From: an uncultured Pelagibacteraceae bacterium
Lineage (GTDB): Bacteria; Pseudomonadota; Alphaproteobacteria; Pelagibacterales; Pelagibacteraceae
Assembly: GCA_902624045.1 (NCBI GenBank)
Contig: CACNVX010000012.1
Location: forward strand, 1-33,399
DNA length: 33,399 nt
Reading direction: 5' to 3'
In this document: piece by piece, positions 9,553 through 17,682 of the stretch
How the letters are laid out: the number at the start of each line of letters is the position of its first letter
Position numbering within the stretch: position 1 is the stretch's first letter
Made by a program: the position numbers and the translations under genes
The notes under the pieces: model-generated
Seen by the model: the letters and a program-made list of their open reading frames with translations, nothing else
What the model was told of the DNA's origin: nothing
Databases searched by the model: none

Positions 9553-10164
9553 TTAAAAGTATTTTTTAAATTCTTCATTAATATTTAATATTTCAAGATC
9601 AACCAATCCACCAATTACTAATTGCAGACCAACGATTAAGATAAAAATTAAACCAATATAAGCTATCCAGATATGTCTTTGTATATAATTAGCCATATAT
9701 GTTGCTAAAGCACCTGTTAAAACGACTGACAACATAAGTCCAAATATCATAAAACCAAAATATCCTTTTGCTGCAGCAACTACACCAATCACATTATCAA
9801 AACTAATCATGATGTCTGCAAATAAAACTTTTCCAATACTGCTTATGTACGAGGGTTCTTTGCTTTTTTTAGTAGTGGGTTTTACTTTTTTAATGTCTAA
9901 TAAATCTTTCCTTAAATCGTTTACAATCCAAATTAATAACAAACCACCTAAAATCTTTATAAAATAAAATTCAAATAAAAAAGTTGCAAAAACTGCAAAA
10001 AATATTTTAAAAACAAAGGCTCCAATTACACCCCAAAGAATTATTTGCTTTCTATTTTTTGGAACAAAATTTGAAGCTATAGAACCAACGATCACAGCGT
10101 TATCAGCTGTTAATATCATTGTTATAAAAATTATATTGGTTAAAATTATAAGTTCTTCAATCAA
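9553..10164 (-). CDS. TerC/YjbE-family integral membrane protein
   Basis: A 203-aa polytopic membrane protein with about six or seven hydrophobic segments. The two acidic signatures of the TerC family are present: LTADNAVIVGSIA (Asp21-Asn22) in the first helix and FADIMISFDNVIGV (Asp117, Asp123-Asn124) after a central charged loop. Members are linked to metal ion export, notably manganese, or to tellurite resistance; the substrate here is not readable. The start is a TTG at 10164. The next Met (residue 16) would cut away most of the first helix, so the TTG is preferred. It abuts panB tail to tail. Confidence 0.85.
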   Translation of the reverse strand: MIEELIILTNIIFITMILTADNAVIVGSIASNFVPKNRKQIILWGVIGAFVFKIFFAVFATFLFEFYFIKILGGLLLIWIVNDLRKDLLDIKKVKPTTKKSKEPSYISSIGKVLFADIMISFDNVIGVVAAAKGYFGFMIFGLMLSVVLTGALATYMANYIQRHIWIAYIGLIFILIVGLQLVIGGLVDLEILNINEEFKKYF

Positions 10165-10214
10165 GATTAATTAATAATATTTCAAGTTTTTTTATAATTC
10201 AACAAATACAGTGA

Positions 10215-10246
10215 ATAAAAAAGGCGGTCAGTTTTATGACCGCCTT
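10215..10246 (-). terminator. Intrinsic terminator of the ABC binding-protein gene
   Basis: A perfect 10-bp stem (AAGGCGGTCA at 10221-10230 with TGACCGCCTT at 10237-10246) closes a 6-nt loop. Read on the minus strand it is followed by a T-run (complement of the A-run from 10222 down to 10217). It lies about 18 bp beyond the stop codon of the gene at 10265-11521. Its position fits a terminator that isolates this probably abundant transcript from the TerC gene downstream. Confidence 0.9.
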
Positions 10247-10264
10247 ATTAAAATTTAATAGTTA

Positions 10265-11521
10265 TTATCGCTCAGACCAAGTAGGCATAGGATATTTCAG
10301 TTCACAAGCTGCTAACTCAAATGGATATACTGTACAATATTTTCCATTTTGAACTTGCATCAAAATACCTCTAGTTTTTTCGTTTTGACCATCTGCACCA
10401 AATTTAATTCCCCTGTATGGAACTATTAATGACTCAGATGACATATCTAAATTAACTAGAGCCTGTCTAATTTTCTCAGGGTCAGTAGATCCTGCATTAT
10501 TTATTGCATTTGCTAAAGCCATAAATCCAGTAAATGCTCTTGCAGGCACATCTGATAAATCTCTTCCACCAGAGTGAGTTTTGAAAAGATCATTCACAGT
10601 TCCGATCATAGGAATTGTTTTTGCTAAGTCGGTGTTGAAAGGTGATCTTGTAATAACACCTTCAGCTTTACTTCCCATTGTGTCAATGAACTTAGGATCT
10701 GTATAACCAGCATTTTGCGCAACTAAAAGCTTTGGATTGTAGTCAAGCTCTTTTGCAGTATTTAAAAATAAATAAGCATCTGCTGTATAAGAAGATGGTA
10801 ATAGAACATCTGGATTTTTTGCTTTCAATCTTTGAACTTCAGAACTTAAAGTTGTTGTTTTTGCCTTGTAGCTAATTTTTTCTACAACTTTATATCCTTG
10901 TTCTTTCGCCATTTTATCTTGAGTTCCACCACTGTCTGATCCCCAAAGAGTATCTTCATGAATAATACCAAGAGTATTTAATTTGTTACTATTTTTTTTA
11001 TTAAAGTCATTCATGAACTCAAACATTAATTGAGTGAATTCACCATCGTGTGGAGTAACTCTAAAGAAATATTTAAATCCTCTTGTAGTTAATTTAGGAG
11101 ATGTAGACTCACCATTAACCCATGGTATTCCAGCTCTTTCAGAAACTTGACTTGCAGCACCTGTCACAGATGAATAGTAAGCTCCAAACATTGCATGAAC
11201 TTTATCAGAATTTAACATTTTCTCTGTTTCACCAACACCAACATCAGGCTTTCCACCATGATCGCCAACAACGATAGATATTTTTCCACCACCTAATCCT
11301 TTTAAACCTGCATCTTTAGCTAAAGGCATGCCAGGAATGTTATGACTGTTGTTAATTATATCTAAAGCAGTTTTTACAGCAGCAACTGCATCCTTACCAA
11401 CTTGTGCCACAGGGCCAGTTAGTGGATATAGTACTCCAATTTTAACATCTTGTGCGTAACTAATTACTGGCGCACAAACTAATGATAAAAAAGCGAATAC
11501 TGTAAGAATTAATTTTCTCAT
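10265..11521 (-). CDS. Branched-chain amino acid-type ABC transporter, periplasmic binding protein
   Basis: A 418-aa receptor of the HAAT/Leu-Ile-Val-binding family (Peripla_BP_6 fold). A Sec signal peptide (residues 1-23, cleavage after SYA) precedes the mature start QDVKIGVLYPLTGPVAQVGKDA, which is a family hallmark. FGAYYSSVTGAASQVSERAGIPWVNGES covers the ligand-binding hinge region. The ligand cannot be fixed from sequence; amino acids or small amides are both possible. It is transcribed away from livHMGF, with which it shares the 116-bp promoter region. It has a strong Shine-Dalgarno (AGAGGA at 11527-11532, minus strand), its own promoter and its own terminator, which would allow higher expression than the membrane components. 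Confidence 0.9.
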   Translation of the reverse strand: MRKLILTVFAFLSLVCAPVISYAQDVKIGVLYPLTGPVAQVGKDAVAAVKTALDIINNSHNIPGMPLAKDAGLKGLGGGKISIVVGDHGGKPDVGVGETEKMLNSDKVHAMFGAYYSSVTGAASQVSERAGIPWVNGESTSPKLTTRGFKYFFRVTPHDGEFTQLMFEFMNDFNKKNSNKLNTLGIIHEDTLWGSDSGGTQDKMAKEQGYKVVEKISYKAKTTTLSSEVQRLKAKNPDVLLPSSYTADAYLFLNTAKELDYNPKLLVAQNAGYTDPKFIDTMGSKAEGVITRSPFNTDLAKTIPMIGTVNDLFKTHSGGRDLSDVPARAFTGFMALANAINNAGSTDPEKIRQALVNLDMSSESLIVPYRGIKFGADGQNEKTRGILMQVQNGKYCTVYPFELAACELKYPMPTWSER

Positions 11522-11554
11522 TTATTTCCTCTCGTATTTGTTTTTTAAAACAAC

Positions 11555-11584
11555 ATTTTAATACCATATGAGAAATCAATTCAA
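11555..11584 (-). promoter_or_regulatory. Probable sigma-70 promoter of the binding-protein gene
   Basis: On the minus strand TTGAAT (11584-11579) and TAAAAT (11560-11555) are separated by 18 bp. Transcription would begin near 11548, giving a leader of about 27 nt that contains the Shine-Dalgarno AGAGGA before the ATG at 11521. Seen directly; promoter activity is inferred. Confidence 0.5.
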
Positions 11585-11601
11585 TGATTTACTTTTATAT
11601 A

Positions 11602-11607
11602 TATAAT
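11602..11607 (+). promoter_or_regulatory. Probable -10 box for livHMGF
   Basis: A perfect TATAAT lies 30 bp upstream of the livH ATG. No good -35 is seen at 17-18 bp upstream. Transcription would start at about 11614, near the centre of the adjacent near-palindrome, leaving a leader of about 24 nt without a clear Shine-Dalgarno. Confidence 0.45.
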
Positions 11608-11627
11608 TGTCTATATATAGATAATTA
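11604..11627. repeat. 24-bp near-palindrome in the liv divergent promoter region
   Basis: Twelve bases on each side of the centre (11615/11616) are mutually complementary apart from one pair (G11609 against T11622). The half-site reads TAATTGTCTATA, and the other half is its reverse complement with that one change. It overlaps the TATAAT box and the predicted livH start point. This suits an operator for a dimeric regulator, or a short hairpin in the livH leader. AT-rich composition makes chance symmetry a real alternative. Confidence 0.5.
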
Positions 11628-11637
11628 ATTTATTTAA

Positions 11638-12504
11638 ATGACATCTGAAATTATTCTTCAAGCAGTAGTTACTGGATTAATGATGGGTTTAATTTATGCG
11701 CTAATTGCAGCAGGGTTAAGTTTAATTTTTGGATTAATGGAAATAGTAAATTTTGCGCATGGGGAGCACTTGATGCTGTCTATGTTTTCCTCTTTTTGGC
11801 TTTGGTCTTTATTTGGTTTAGATCCACTTTTCTCTATACCAATAACAATTTTACTTTTAGCTTTTTGTGGAATACTCACTCATTATTTTTTAATACGATA
11901 TATTTTAAAAGCTAAAATGTTGATTCAAATTTGTGCTACTTTTGGATTATCTATTTTTATAAGATCAATTGCTCAACTGTTGTGGACTCCAGATTTTAGA
12001 AATGTAGATAAACCTTTATTAGAGGGTAGGATTGAAGTTGGATCGGTATTTATTGGACAACCACAACTTTATGCAAGTCTTGTATGTTTACTAGCTTTTA
12101 TTGGCCTGTATCTATTTGTTACTAAAACTGAAACAGGACTTGCACTACAGGCAACGGCACAGGACAGACATGCTGCAGAAGTTTTAGGGATTCCATCTAA
12201 CAAAATGTTCGCAATAGGTTGGGCAATAGGCCTTGGATGTGTAGGTGTTGCAGGTGGAATGATGGCAAATTATTTTTTTATTTTCACTGATGTAGGTATT
12301 AATTTTGCTCTATTTGCTTTTGTAGCTGTAGCTCTAGGTGGATTTGGAAGTATTATTGGATGTCTATATGCTGGAATAATAATAGGATTAGTAGAGTCTT
12401 TAGGTGGTCTTCTTATAGATCCTTCATTTAAATTATTATATGTTTTTGTAATTTATTTGCTTGTTGTAATTTATAAACCTCAAGGATTATTTGGTAGGTA
12501 TTAA
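11638..12504 (+). CDS. livH: Branched-chain amino acid-type ABC transporter permease LivH
   Basis: A 288-aa inner-membrane permease of the BPD_transp_2 family with about eight hydrophobic segments. MGLIYALIAAGLSLIFGLMEIVNFAHGE is the classic N-terminal LivH pattern. The cytoplasmic loop TGLALQATAQDRHAAEVLGI, containing a Gly-Ile end, contacts the ATPases. FVAVALGGFGSIIGCLYAGIIIGLVES closes the core. The stop overlaps the ATG of livM by 1 bp (TAATG). It is the first gene of livHMGF. Partner binding protein: the divergent gene at 10265-11521. Confidence 0.93.
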   Translation: MTSEIILQAVVTGLMMGLIYALIAAGLSLIFGLMEIVNFAHGEHLMLSMFSSFWLWSLFGLDPLFSIPITILLLAFCGILTHYFLIRYILKAKMLIQICATFGLSIFIRSIAQLLWTPDFRNVDKPLLEGRIEVGSVFIGQPQLYASLVCLLAFIGLYLFVTKTETGLALQATAQDRHAAEVLGIPSNKMFAIGWAIGLGCVGVAGGMMANYFFIFTDVGINFALFAFVAVALGGFGSIIGCLYAGIIIGLVESLGGLLIDPSFKLLYVFVIYLLVVIYKPQGLFGRY

Positions 12505-13517
12505 TGGAAAGTAAATTAATAACTGCAAAATCAGAACCACTTTGGAATACAAATAACAAAGTTATATCCATTGTTTTTGGTTTAGTTATTCTTTTATTTG
12601 CACTCCCTTTGTTTGGATTAAATTCATTTTATCTTCATTTGTTCATTATGATTTTTATGCATGCTGTTATGGCTCAATCTTGGAATGTAATTGCTGGCTT
12701 CTCAGGACAAATAAGCTTAGGTCATGGAGCCTTCTTTGGAATTGGTGCTTATGCAACTTCATTCCTTTATATGCAATACGGAATTACTCCATGGATAAGT
12801 ATTTTTTTTGGAATGTTTATATCAGCAATATTCGCAGTTCTAATTGGTATACCAATGCTTCGTCTAAGTGGTCACTATTTTGCAATAGCTACATTATTAA
12901 TTGGCATAAGTTTTCAGGTTGTTTTTCAAAGATGGGATTTAGTAGGGGCGGCATCAGGATTGTGGGTTACAATGACACCTGAGGATTCCTGGATAGCGCT
13001 TCAATTTCATAGCAGCAAGATACCTTATTATTACGTTTTTTTAATTTTTTTCCTAATTACTTTTTTTGCAGTCTGGCTTTTAAGTAGATCAAAATTAGGC
13101 TACAGACTTAGAGCTGTAAGAGATGATCCACAGGCTGCCTTAAGTCTATGTATTAATGTATCAAATTATAAAATTATTGCATATGTAATTTCAGCAATGA
13201 TCATGGCGCCAATGGGAAGTTTATTTGCTCAATATATTTTAATTGTGGATCCTGATAGAGTTTTTAATATTGAGATATCAATAATAGTTTTGCTGATTAC
13301 AGTACTAGGAGGAATAGGCAATGTCTGGGGTCCAATTATTGGAGCTTCTATTCTTATTCCTATTTCAGAATACTCAAGAATTTATCTTGGTGGAACAGGT
13401 GGAGCAGTTGATTTAATTTTTTATGGTCTAATTTTAATGATCATATGTATTTTTAGACCCAATGGACTGATATCTTTTATTCCTAAAGATATTTTAGAAA
13501 GAAAAAAACAAAGATGA
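12504..13517 (+). CDS. livM: Branched-chain amino acid-type ABC transporter permease LivM
   Basis: A 337-aa second permease of the complex. LivM features include AQSWNVIAGFSGQISLGHGAFFGIGAYA, the loop SKLGYRLRAVRDDPQAALSLCINV that engages the ATPase, and VLGGIGNVWGPIIGASILIPI near the C-terminus. A basic tail (ERKKQR) ends the protein. It has about ten hydrophobic segments. The last codons overlap livG by 4 bp (ATGA), so the whole set is translationally coupled. Confidence 0.93.
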   Translation: MESKLITAKSEPLWNTNNKVISIVFGLVILLFALPLFGLNSFYLHLFIMIFMHAVMAQSWNVIAGFSGQISLGHGAFFGIGAYATSFLYMQYGITPWISIFFGMFISAIFAVLIGIPMLRLSGHYFAIATLLIGISFQVVFQRWDLVGAASGLWVTMTPEDSWIALQFHSSKIPYYYVFLIFFLITFFAVWLLSRSKLGYRLRAVRDDPQAALSLCINVSNYKIIAYVISAMIMAPMGSLFAQYILIVDPDRVFNIEISIIVLLITVLGGIGNVWGPIIGASILIPISEYSRIYLGGTGGAVDLIFYGLILMIICIFRPNGLISFIPKDILERKKQR

Positions 13518-14236
13518 AAATATTATCTGTTGAAAATTTAAGTAGATCTTTTGGAGGGATTAAAGCAAACGACAATATTTCATTTGAATTAGACGAAGGA
13601 AATATACTTGGAATAATAGGACCTAATGGAGCTGGAAAATCTACCTTATTTGACTTAATTACTGGCTATACAAAAGCTGATACTGGCAAAGTAAAATTTT
13701 TTGAAAAAAATATTTTTGGATTAAGTCCTGACAAAATAAGCAATTTAGGTGTGGGTAGAACTTTTCAAAAACTTAAACCCTTTGCAGACCAAACTTTGCT
13801 TGAAAACGTTATGATTGGTGCATTTGTTAAAGAAAAGAATATTAAAAAAGCAAGAGATAGAGCTTTAGAAATAATTGATTTTGTAGATCTTTTAGAAAAA
13901 AGACATCATTTTGCAAAAGAATTATCTACTGGACAAAGAAAAAGATTGGAAATGGCAAGGGCTATGGCAATAGAGCCAAAATTATTGTTAATGGATGAAG
14001 TTACGGGGGGTGTTGATCAAAAAACTATTCCTGGCTTGGTTGATCTTATCAAAAAACTAAAAAAAACTGGAGTAACAATTATTACAATTGAGCACAATAT
14101 TAATATTATTATGGAAATATCTGATAATGTTTTAGCTTTAGACCAAGGAAAAAGTATTGCATTTGGCTCTCCAAGAGAAATTCAAAAAAATAAACAAGTA
14201 ATAGACTCCTACCTAGGAACTTTTGATGCTGCTTGA
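13514..14236 (+). CDS. livG: Branched-chain amino acid-type ABC transporter ATPase LivG
   Basis: A 240-aa cytoplasmic ATPase. Walker A GPNGAGKST lies at residues 36-44, the signature LSTGQ at 137-141, Walker B LLLMDE ends at Glu162, and the switch His is in TIEHN. The signature reads LSTGQRKRLEMARA, as in other LivG proteins, and GRTFQKLKPF is the family Q-loop region. The segment after Walker B is DEVTGGVD, where many LivG proteins have DEPxAGLN-like residues; this looks like family variation, not damage. It overlaps livF by 11 bp. Confidence 0.92.
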   Translation: MKILSVENLSRSFGGIKANDNISFELDEGNILGIIGPNGAGKSTLFDLITGYTKADTGKVKFFEKNIFGLSPDKISNLGVGRTFQKLKPFADQTLLENVMIGAFVKEKNIKKARDRALEIIDFVDLLEKRHHFAKELSTGQRKRLEMARAMAIEPKLLLMDEVTGGVDQKTIPGLVDLIKKLKKTGVTIITIEHNINIIMEISDNVLALDQGKSIAFGSPREIQKNKQVIDSYLGTFDAA

Positions 14237-14933
14237 TATTAAAAACATTGATGTTTTATATGATGATTTTCAAGTTATTTGGGATGTTTCTATTAATGTA
14301 AATAAAGCAGAAATGGTTGCTCTTCTTGGACCCAATGGTTCTGGAAAGAGCACTATTTTAAATACCATAAGTAATTTGGTTGAACACAGAAAAGGAACAA
14401 TTAATTTTGAAAATAACTTAATTTCTAATATTCCAACATTTAAAAGGACTGAGTTGGGTATATCACATGTACTTGAGAGAAGAAGAGTATTTCCTCATTT
14501 AACAGTTAGGCAGAATTTATTACTTGGTGCATGGCATCCAAGAGCAAAGGTTGAACTGAGTAATTCTTTAGAAAAAATTTATAAAATTTTTCCAAAATTA
14601 GAGATAAGATCAGAACAATTAGCAAAAACAATGTCTGGAGGAGAACAGCAAATGCTTGCAATCGCCAGAGGTATGATGGGTTTACCTAAATTATTAATGA
14701 TTGATGAACCATTTTTAGGGTTATCGCCAATGGTAATGAAAGATTTAATTCAGATTTTCAAGAATATTGTAAAAGAGGGGATTTCAATTCTTTTTGTAGA
14801 ACAAAATGTACGACTTGCATTGAGCATGGCCGATAGAGGATACGTACTTGAAAGTGGAAGATTGGTTATTGATGGTAAATCAGAAGATCTTATTGATAAC
14901 GAAAAGGTTACAAAAGTTTTTTTAGGAAACTAA
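14226..14933 (+). CDS. livF: Branched-chain amino acid-type ABC transporter ATPase LivF
   Basis: A 235-aa second ATPase of the transporter. Walker A GPNGSGKS starts at residue 35, the signature MSGGEQQ lies at 136-142, and Walker B LLMIDEP includes Asp160-Glu161, followed by FLGLSPMV, which is typical of LivF. The H-loop position carries VEQN, as usual in LivF. The ATG at 14226 is chosen over a TTG one codon upstream. The gene ends the livHMGF unit, and its stop touches the stop of the convergent DUF1445 gene without spacer. Confidence 0.92.
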   Translation: MLLDIKNIDVLYDDFQVIWDVSINVNKAEMVALLGPNGSGKSTILNTISNLVEHRKGTINFENNLISNIPTFKRTELGISHVLERRRVFPHLTVRQNLLLGAWHPRAKVELSNSLEKIYKIFPKLEIRSEQLAKTMSGGEQQMLAIARGMMGLPKLLMIDEPFLGLSPMVMKDLIQIFKNIVKEGISILFVEQNVRLALSMADRGYVLESGRLVIDGKSEDLIDNEKVTKVFLGN

Positions 14934-15719
14934 TTAAATAGCAGCCAAATCATTATTTAACTTATCTGTGATAAGCATCTTTCCAGGACTATGAGTAATA
15001 CAAAAATCAGGTTTAGAATTTTCTAAAACAGATTGGGGAGTTACACCACAAGCCCAAAAAACTGGAATTTCATCATTTTTTATAGCTCTTGGAGGATCAC
15101 CGTATTCTGGTTTCATAATATCCTCAATTCCTATTTCATCTGGATTACCTAAGTGAATAGGTGCTCCATGCACAGCTGGAAATCTTGAACTTATTTGAAT
15201 TGATCTTATAGTATTTTTTGCATTCAAAGGTCTCATCGAAACTACAAGTTTTCCAGAAAATTGTCCTGCAGGTTCACAATCTATTGAAGTTCTATACATT
15301 GGTACAATTGTATTATTTTCAATATGTTGTATAGGAATGCCTGCCTCAATTAATGGTAATTCAAAGGACATCGAGCATCCCAAAACGAATGTTGTTAAAT
15401 CTTCATTCCAATATTTTTTAATATCGTAAGGTTCATCAACTAATTTTCCTTTTTCCCAAACTCTATATTGGGGAACATCAGTTCTAATATCAATATCACC
15501 TAAATCTTTTAAAGAAGGATCTCCTTTAGTTCCAAAACCAATAAGAGGACATGGTTTAGGATTTTTTTGGCAAAAAGATGCAAAATCTAGTGCATACTTA
15601 CTTGGTAGAATACAAAGGTTACCTTGAACATATTTGCTTGCAGATCCAGCTGTTTGATCAGTATATTTATTCTCTCTTATTACTTTTCTTGCTTCAGCCG
15701 GATCTTGAATATCAAGCAT
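14934..15719 (-). CDS. DUF1445 / D-glutamate cyclase-like putative hydro-lyase
   Basis: A 261-aa protein of the DUF1445 (YcsI/UPF0317, 'putative hydro-lyase') family. Family marks are [24 protein letters not shown] at the N-terminus, [20 protein letters not shown] in the middle, [22 protein letters not shown], and [10 protein letters not shown] with [12 protein letters not shown] at the end. The family shares a domain with the mitochondrial D-glutamate cyclase, which forms 5-oxo-D-proline. Bacterial members are often next to pxp genes, as here. The ATG at 15719 is preferred over one ten codons upstream because it leaves one base after the TPR-gene stop and matches the usual family start. Activity in this organism is inferred. 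Confidence 0.83.
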   Translation of the reverse strand: MLDIQDPAEARKVIRENKYTDQTAGSASKYVQGNLCILPSKYALDFASFCQKNPKPCPLIGFGTKGDPSLKDLGDIDIRTDVPQYRVWEKGKLVDEPYDIKKYWNEDLTTFVLGCSMSFELPLIEAGIPIQHIENNTIVPMYRTSIDCEPAGQFSGKLVVSMRPLNAKNTIRSIQISSRFPAVHGAPIHLGNPDEIGIEDIMKPEYGDPPRAIKNDEIPVFWACGVTPQSVLENSKPDFCITHSPGKMLITDKLNNDLAAI

Positions 15720-15720
15720 T

Positions 15721-16209
15721 CTAATATTTAGATTTTTTTGTACCTGCAATAATTTGTTTTAAACTATCGTACTCTTTACAGTTACAACTTTCCAGAATTT
15801 TTAATCTTTCGTTAGCCAGATCAATTCTATTTGTTGCAACATAAAGTTCCCCTAAATACTCGTTAATACCAATATGATTTGGTTCTATCGCAAGACCTTG
15901 AAGGTAATATTTTTCTCCACCTTCAAAATCCCCTAGTTTTCTTGTTGTAAAACCTAAGTAGTTTAAAGTATCAGCTTTATTAGGTTTACTTTTATTAGAT
16001 TTAATTAAAAGTTTTAAAGCTTTCATATATCTTTTATTTGCTTTTTCCGTTTTTCCATCACTCTCATATTTTTTTGCAGCTTTTACAAACTTAACTGCTT
16101 TACTATAATCTGTGCTGTTAGAGTCTGAGCTAGAGCTTGTACCAGCAGAATATGAATTAGCAGATAAAAGAATCAATAAAAAAAAGGTGATCAATGTATT
16201 TTTTATCAT
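15721..16209 (-). CDS. Exported TPR-repeat protein of unknown function
   Basis: A 162-aa protein with a clear signal peptide (hydrophobic core [17 protein letters not shown], cleavage near residue 22) and a Ser-rich spacer. TPR-like helices follow: KAANRYMKAL-type segment around residues 55-70, [30 protein letters not shown], and [27 protein letters not shown] segment near the end holds two cysteines that could form a disulfide in the periplasm. It sits between pxpA (1-bp overlap) and the DUF1445 gene (1-bp gap), so it is clearly part of that operon. No catalytic motif is seen and the function is unknown. Confidence 0.78.
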   Translation of the reverse strand: MIKNTLITFFLLILLSANSYSAGTSSSSDSNSTDYSKAVKFVKAAKKYESDGKTEKANKRYMKALKLLIKSNKSKPNKADTLNYLGFTTRKLGDFEGGEKYYLQGLAIEPNHIGINEYLGELYVATNRIDLANERLKILESCNCKEYDSLKQIIAGTKKSKY

Positions 16210-16982
16210 TAATTAAATTTCTCCATATGTGTTAAAGGTTTTAAAATAAGTCCGTTTTCTAATAAATTATCTTTTATCGATTTTGCAGTAGCTAACGAAC
16301 TCTCGTTATCTCCATGTATGCATACGGAGTCAATTTCACAAGGTATTTGCTTTCCACTGTGACAATTAAGTGACTGATTTTTTACCATATTTAACACGTG
16401 TTTTTGTGCTTCTAAGGGGTCAGTAATTAATGCGTTTGGTTTTTTTCTAGAAACTAGATTTCCGTCGTCTTCATAATTTCTATCGGCAAATATTTCACAT
16501 GCTATACGCATATTTATTTTTTTTGCTGCTACTTCCATTTTAGATCCAGTCGGTACTAAGTAAATCAAATCTTTATTAATCTCATTTATTGTTTTAGCAA
16601 GTGTAGTTGCTAAATCTATATCCTCACATGCCATGTTATTTAAGGCACCGTGCGGTTTTATATGCGTAACATTTTCTCCATAATCTTGAGCAATTTTTTG
16701 AAGAATTTCATATTGATCAATAATTAGTTGCCTTACTTCACTAGGAGGAAGGTTAATTCTTTGTCTTCCAAAATTTTCAGGATCATTAAATGAAGGGTGT
16801 GCTCCAATACTAACACCATTTTCTTTTGAAATTTGAACGACTTGTTTCATAGATTCATCATCGCCGGCATGATAACCGCAAGCTACATTTGCTGAATTAA
16901 CTATTTCGAGTAAATCTGGATCATGCTTATTTGAATGATGTTTAGATTTTTCTCCTAAATCACAATTTATATTAATTTCCAT
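16209..16982 (-). CDS. pxpA: 5-oxoprolinase subunit A (LamB/YcsF family)
   Basis: Subunit of the prokaryotic ATP-dependent 5-oxoprolinase, which opens 5-oxoproline to glutamate. The 257-aa protein has all family motifs: ININCDLGE at the N-terminus, NVACGYHAGD, VSIGAHPSFNDPENFGRQ, THIKPHGALNN, EIFADRNYEDDGNLVSR and VCIHGDN. It is transcribed away from pxpB and pxpC, an unusual arrangement since the three are commonly in one operon. It is the first gene of a three-gene unit with a TPR gene and the DUF1445 gene. It would start only a few bases after a predicted promoter in the 25-bp intergenic space. Confidence 0.95.
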   Translation of the reverse strand: MEININCDLGEKSKHHSNKHDPDLLEIVNSANVACGYHAGDDESMKQVVQISKENGVSIGAHPSFNDPENFGRQRINLPPSEVRQLIIDQYEILQKIAQDYGENVTHIKPHGALNNMACEDIDLATTLAKTINEINKDLIYLVPTGSKMEVAAKKINMRIACEIFADRNYEDDGNLVSRKKPNALITDPLEAQKHVLNMVKNQSLNCHSGKQIPCEIDSVCIHGDNESSLATAKSIKDNLLENGLILKPLTHMEKFN

Positions 16983-17007
16983 AGTATAATGCTAAGTATA
17001 ACACAAC
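16983..17007. promoter_or_regulatory. Compact divergent promoter between pxpA and pxpB
   Basis: Only 25 bp separate the two divergent ATGs. On the plus strand TATAAT lies at 16985-16990, with TAG before it, and would start transcription near 16997 for pxpB. On the minus strand TATACT (17000-16995) would start transcription near 16988 for pxpA. Each -35 region would lie inside the other coding sequence, and leaders would be about 6-11 nt, too short for a normal Shine-Dalgarno. The boxes are visible; their use is inferred. Confidence 0.5.
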
Positions 17008-17682
17008 ATGATAAAAAATATATCAAATCTTGGTGATTCAGCTTTGTACTGTGACTTTGGTAACGAAGTAAATAAATCAATTAATTTACAGGTGATAAAA
17101 TATTTCAAAACTATAAAAGAAAAAAAATTAAAAGGTATTAATAATTTAACACCATCTTATAACAAACTTATTATTTCATATGATCTAAGAAAGACAAATT
17201 ATGATGAGGTTAAAAAATATATTGAAAATCTTGAAATTGAGTCTTCTTTAAAACTTAACGCTAAGAAAATAGAAATTCCAGTATGCTGTCATGAAAGCTT
17301 CTCACTCGATGTTATACGATTAGAAAAAATTTTAAATTTAAGTTCAGAAAAAATTTTAGAAAATTTTCTAAATAAAGAATATTTTTGTTACATGACTGGA
17401 TTTATTGCTGGCATGCCTTTTTTGGGCGATCTAAGTGAAAATATGAGAGCTCAACGTTTAGAAACACCAAGAGTGAAAGTTCCAAAAGGGTCAGTTGGAT
17501 TAACTGAGCAATTTGCAAATATTTATACCTTCGAAAGTCCTGGTGGATGGAATATTTTAGGAAATACGCCAGTAAAAGTATTTGATAGTTCAGTAGAAGA
17601 TAAACCAACTCTAATAAACCCCGGAGATACGGTAACGTTTAAAGAAATAACTTTAGATCAATATAATAATTATAATGAGTGA
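17008..17682 (+). CDS. pxpB: 5-oxoprolinase subunit B (KipI-like)
   Basis: A 224-aa protein of the allophanate hydrolase subunit 1/KipI family, which acts with PxpA and PxpC in 5-oxoproline hydrolysis. The N-terminus ISNLGDSALYCDFG and the C-terminal cyclophilin-like domain with YFCYMTGFIAGMPFLGDL, TPRVKVPKGSVGL and YTFESPGGWNILGNTPVKVFD match the family closely. The reading frame overlaps pxpC by 8 bp. A stand-alone regulator role like Bacillus KipI is less likely, because pxpA and pxpC are both beside it. Confidence 0.93.
   Translation: MIKNISNLGDSALYCDFGNEVNKSINLQVIKYFKTIKEKKLKGINNLTPSYNKLIISYDLRKTNYDEVKKYIENLEIESSLKLNAKKIEIPVCCHESFSLDVIRLEKILNLSSEKILENFLNKEYFCYMTGFIAGMPFLGDLSENMRAQRLETPRVKVPKGSVGLTEQFANIYTFESPGGWNILGNTPVKVFDSSVEDKPTLINPGDTVTFKEITLDQYNNYNE

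Noticed and set aside
12680..12982. 100-codon open frame in another frame of livM
   Set aside because: Translation is rich in Trp, Cys and Asn and has no recognisable motif; the LivM frame is certain.
15720..15749. Longer start for the DUF1445 gene (ATG at 15749)
   Set aside because: It would overlap the TPR gene by 29 bp and add residues not typical of the family; the ATG at 15719 sits one base after the upstream stop.
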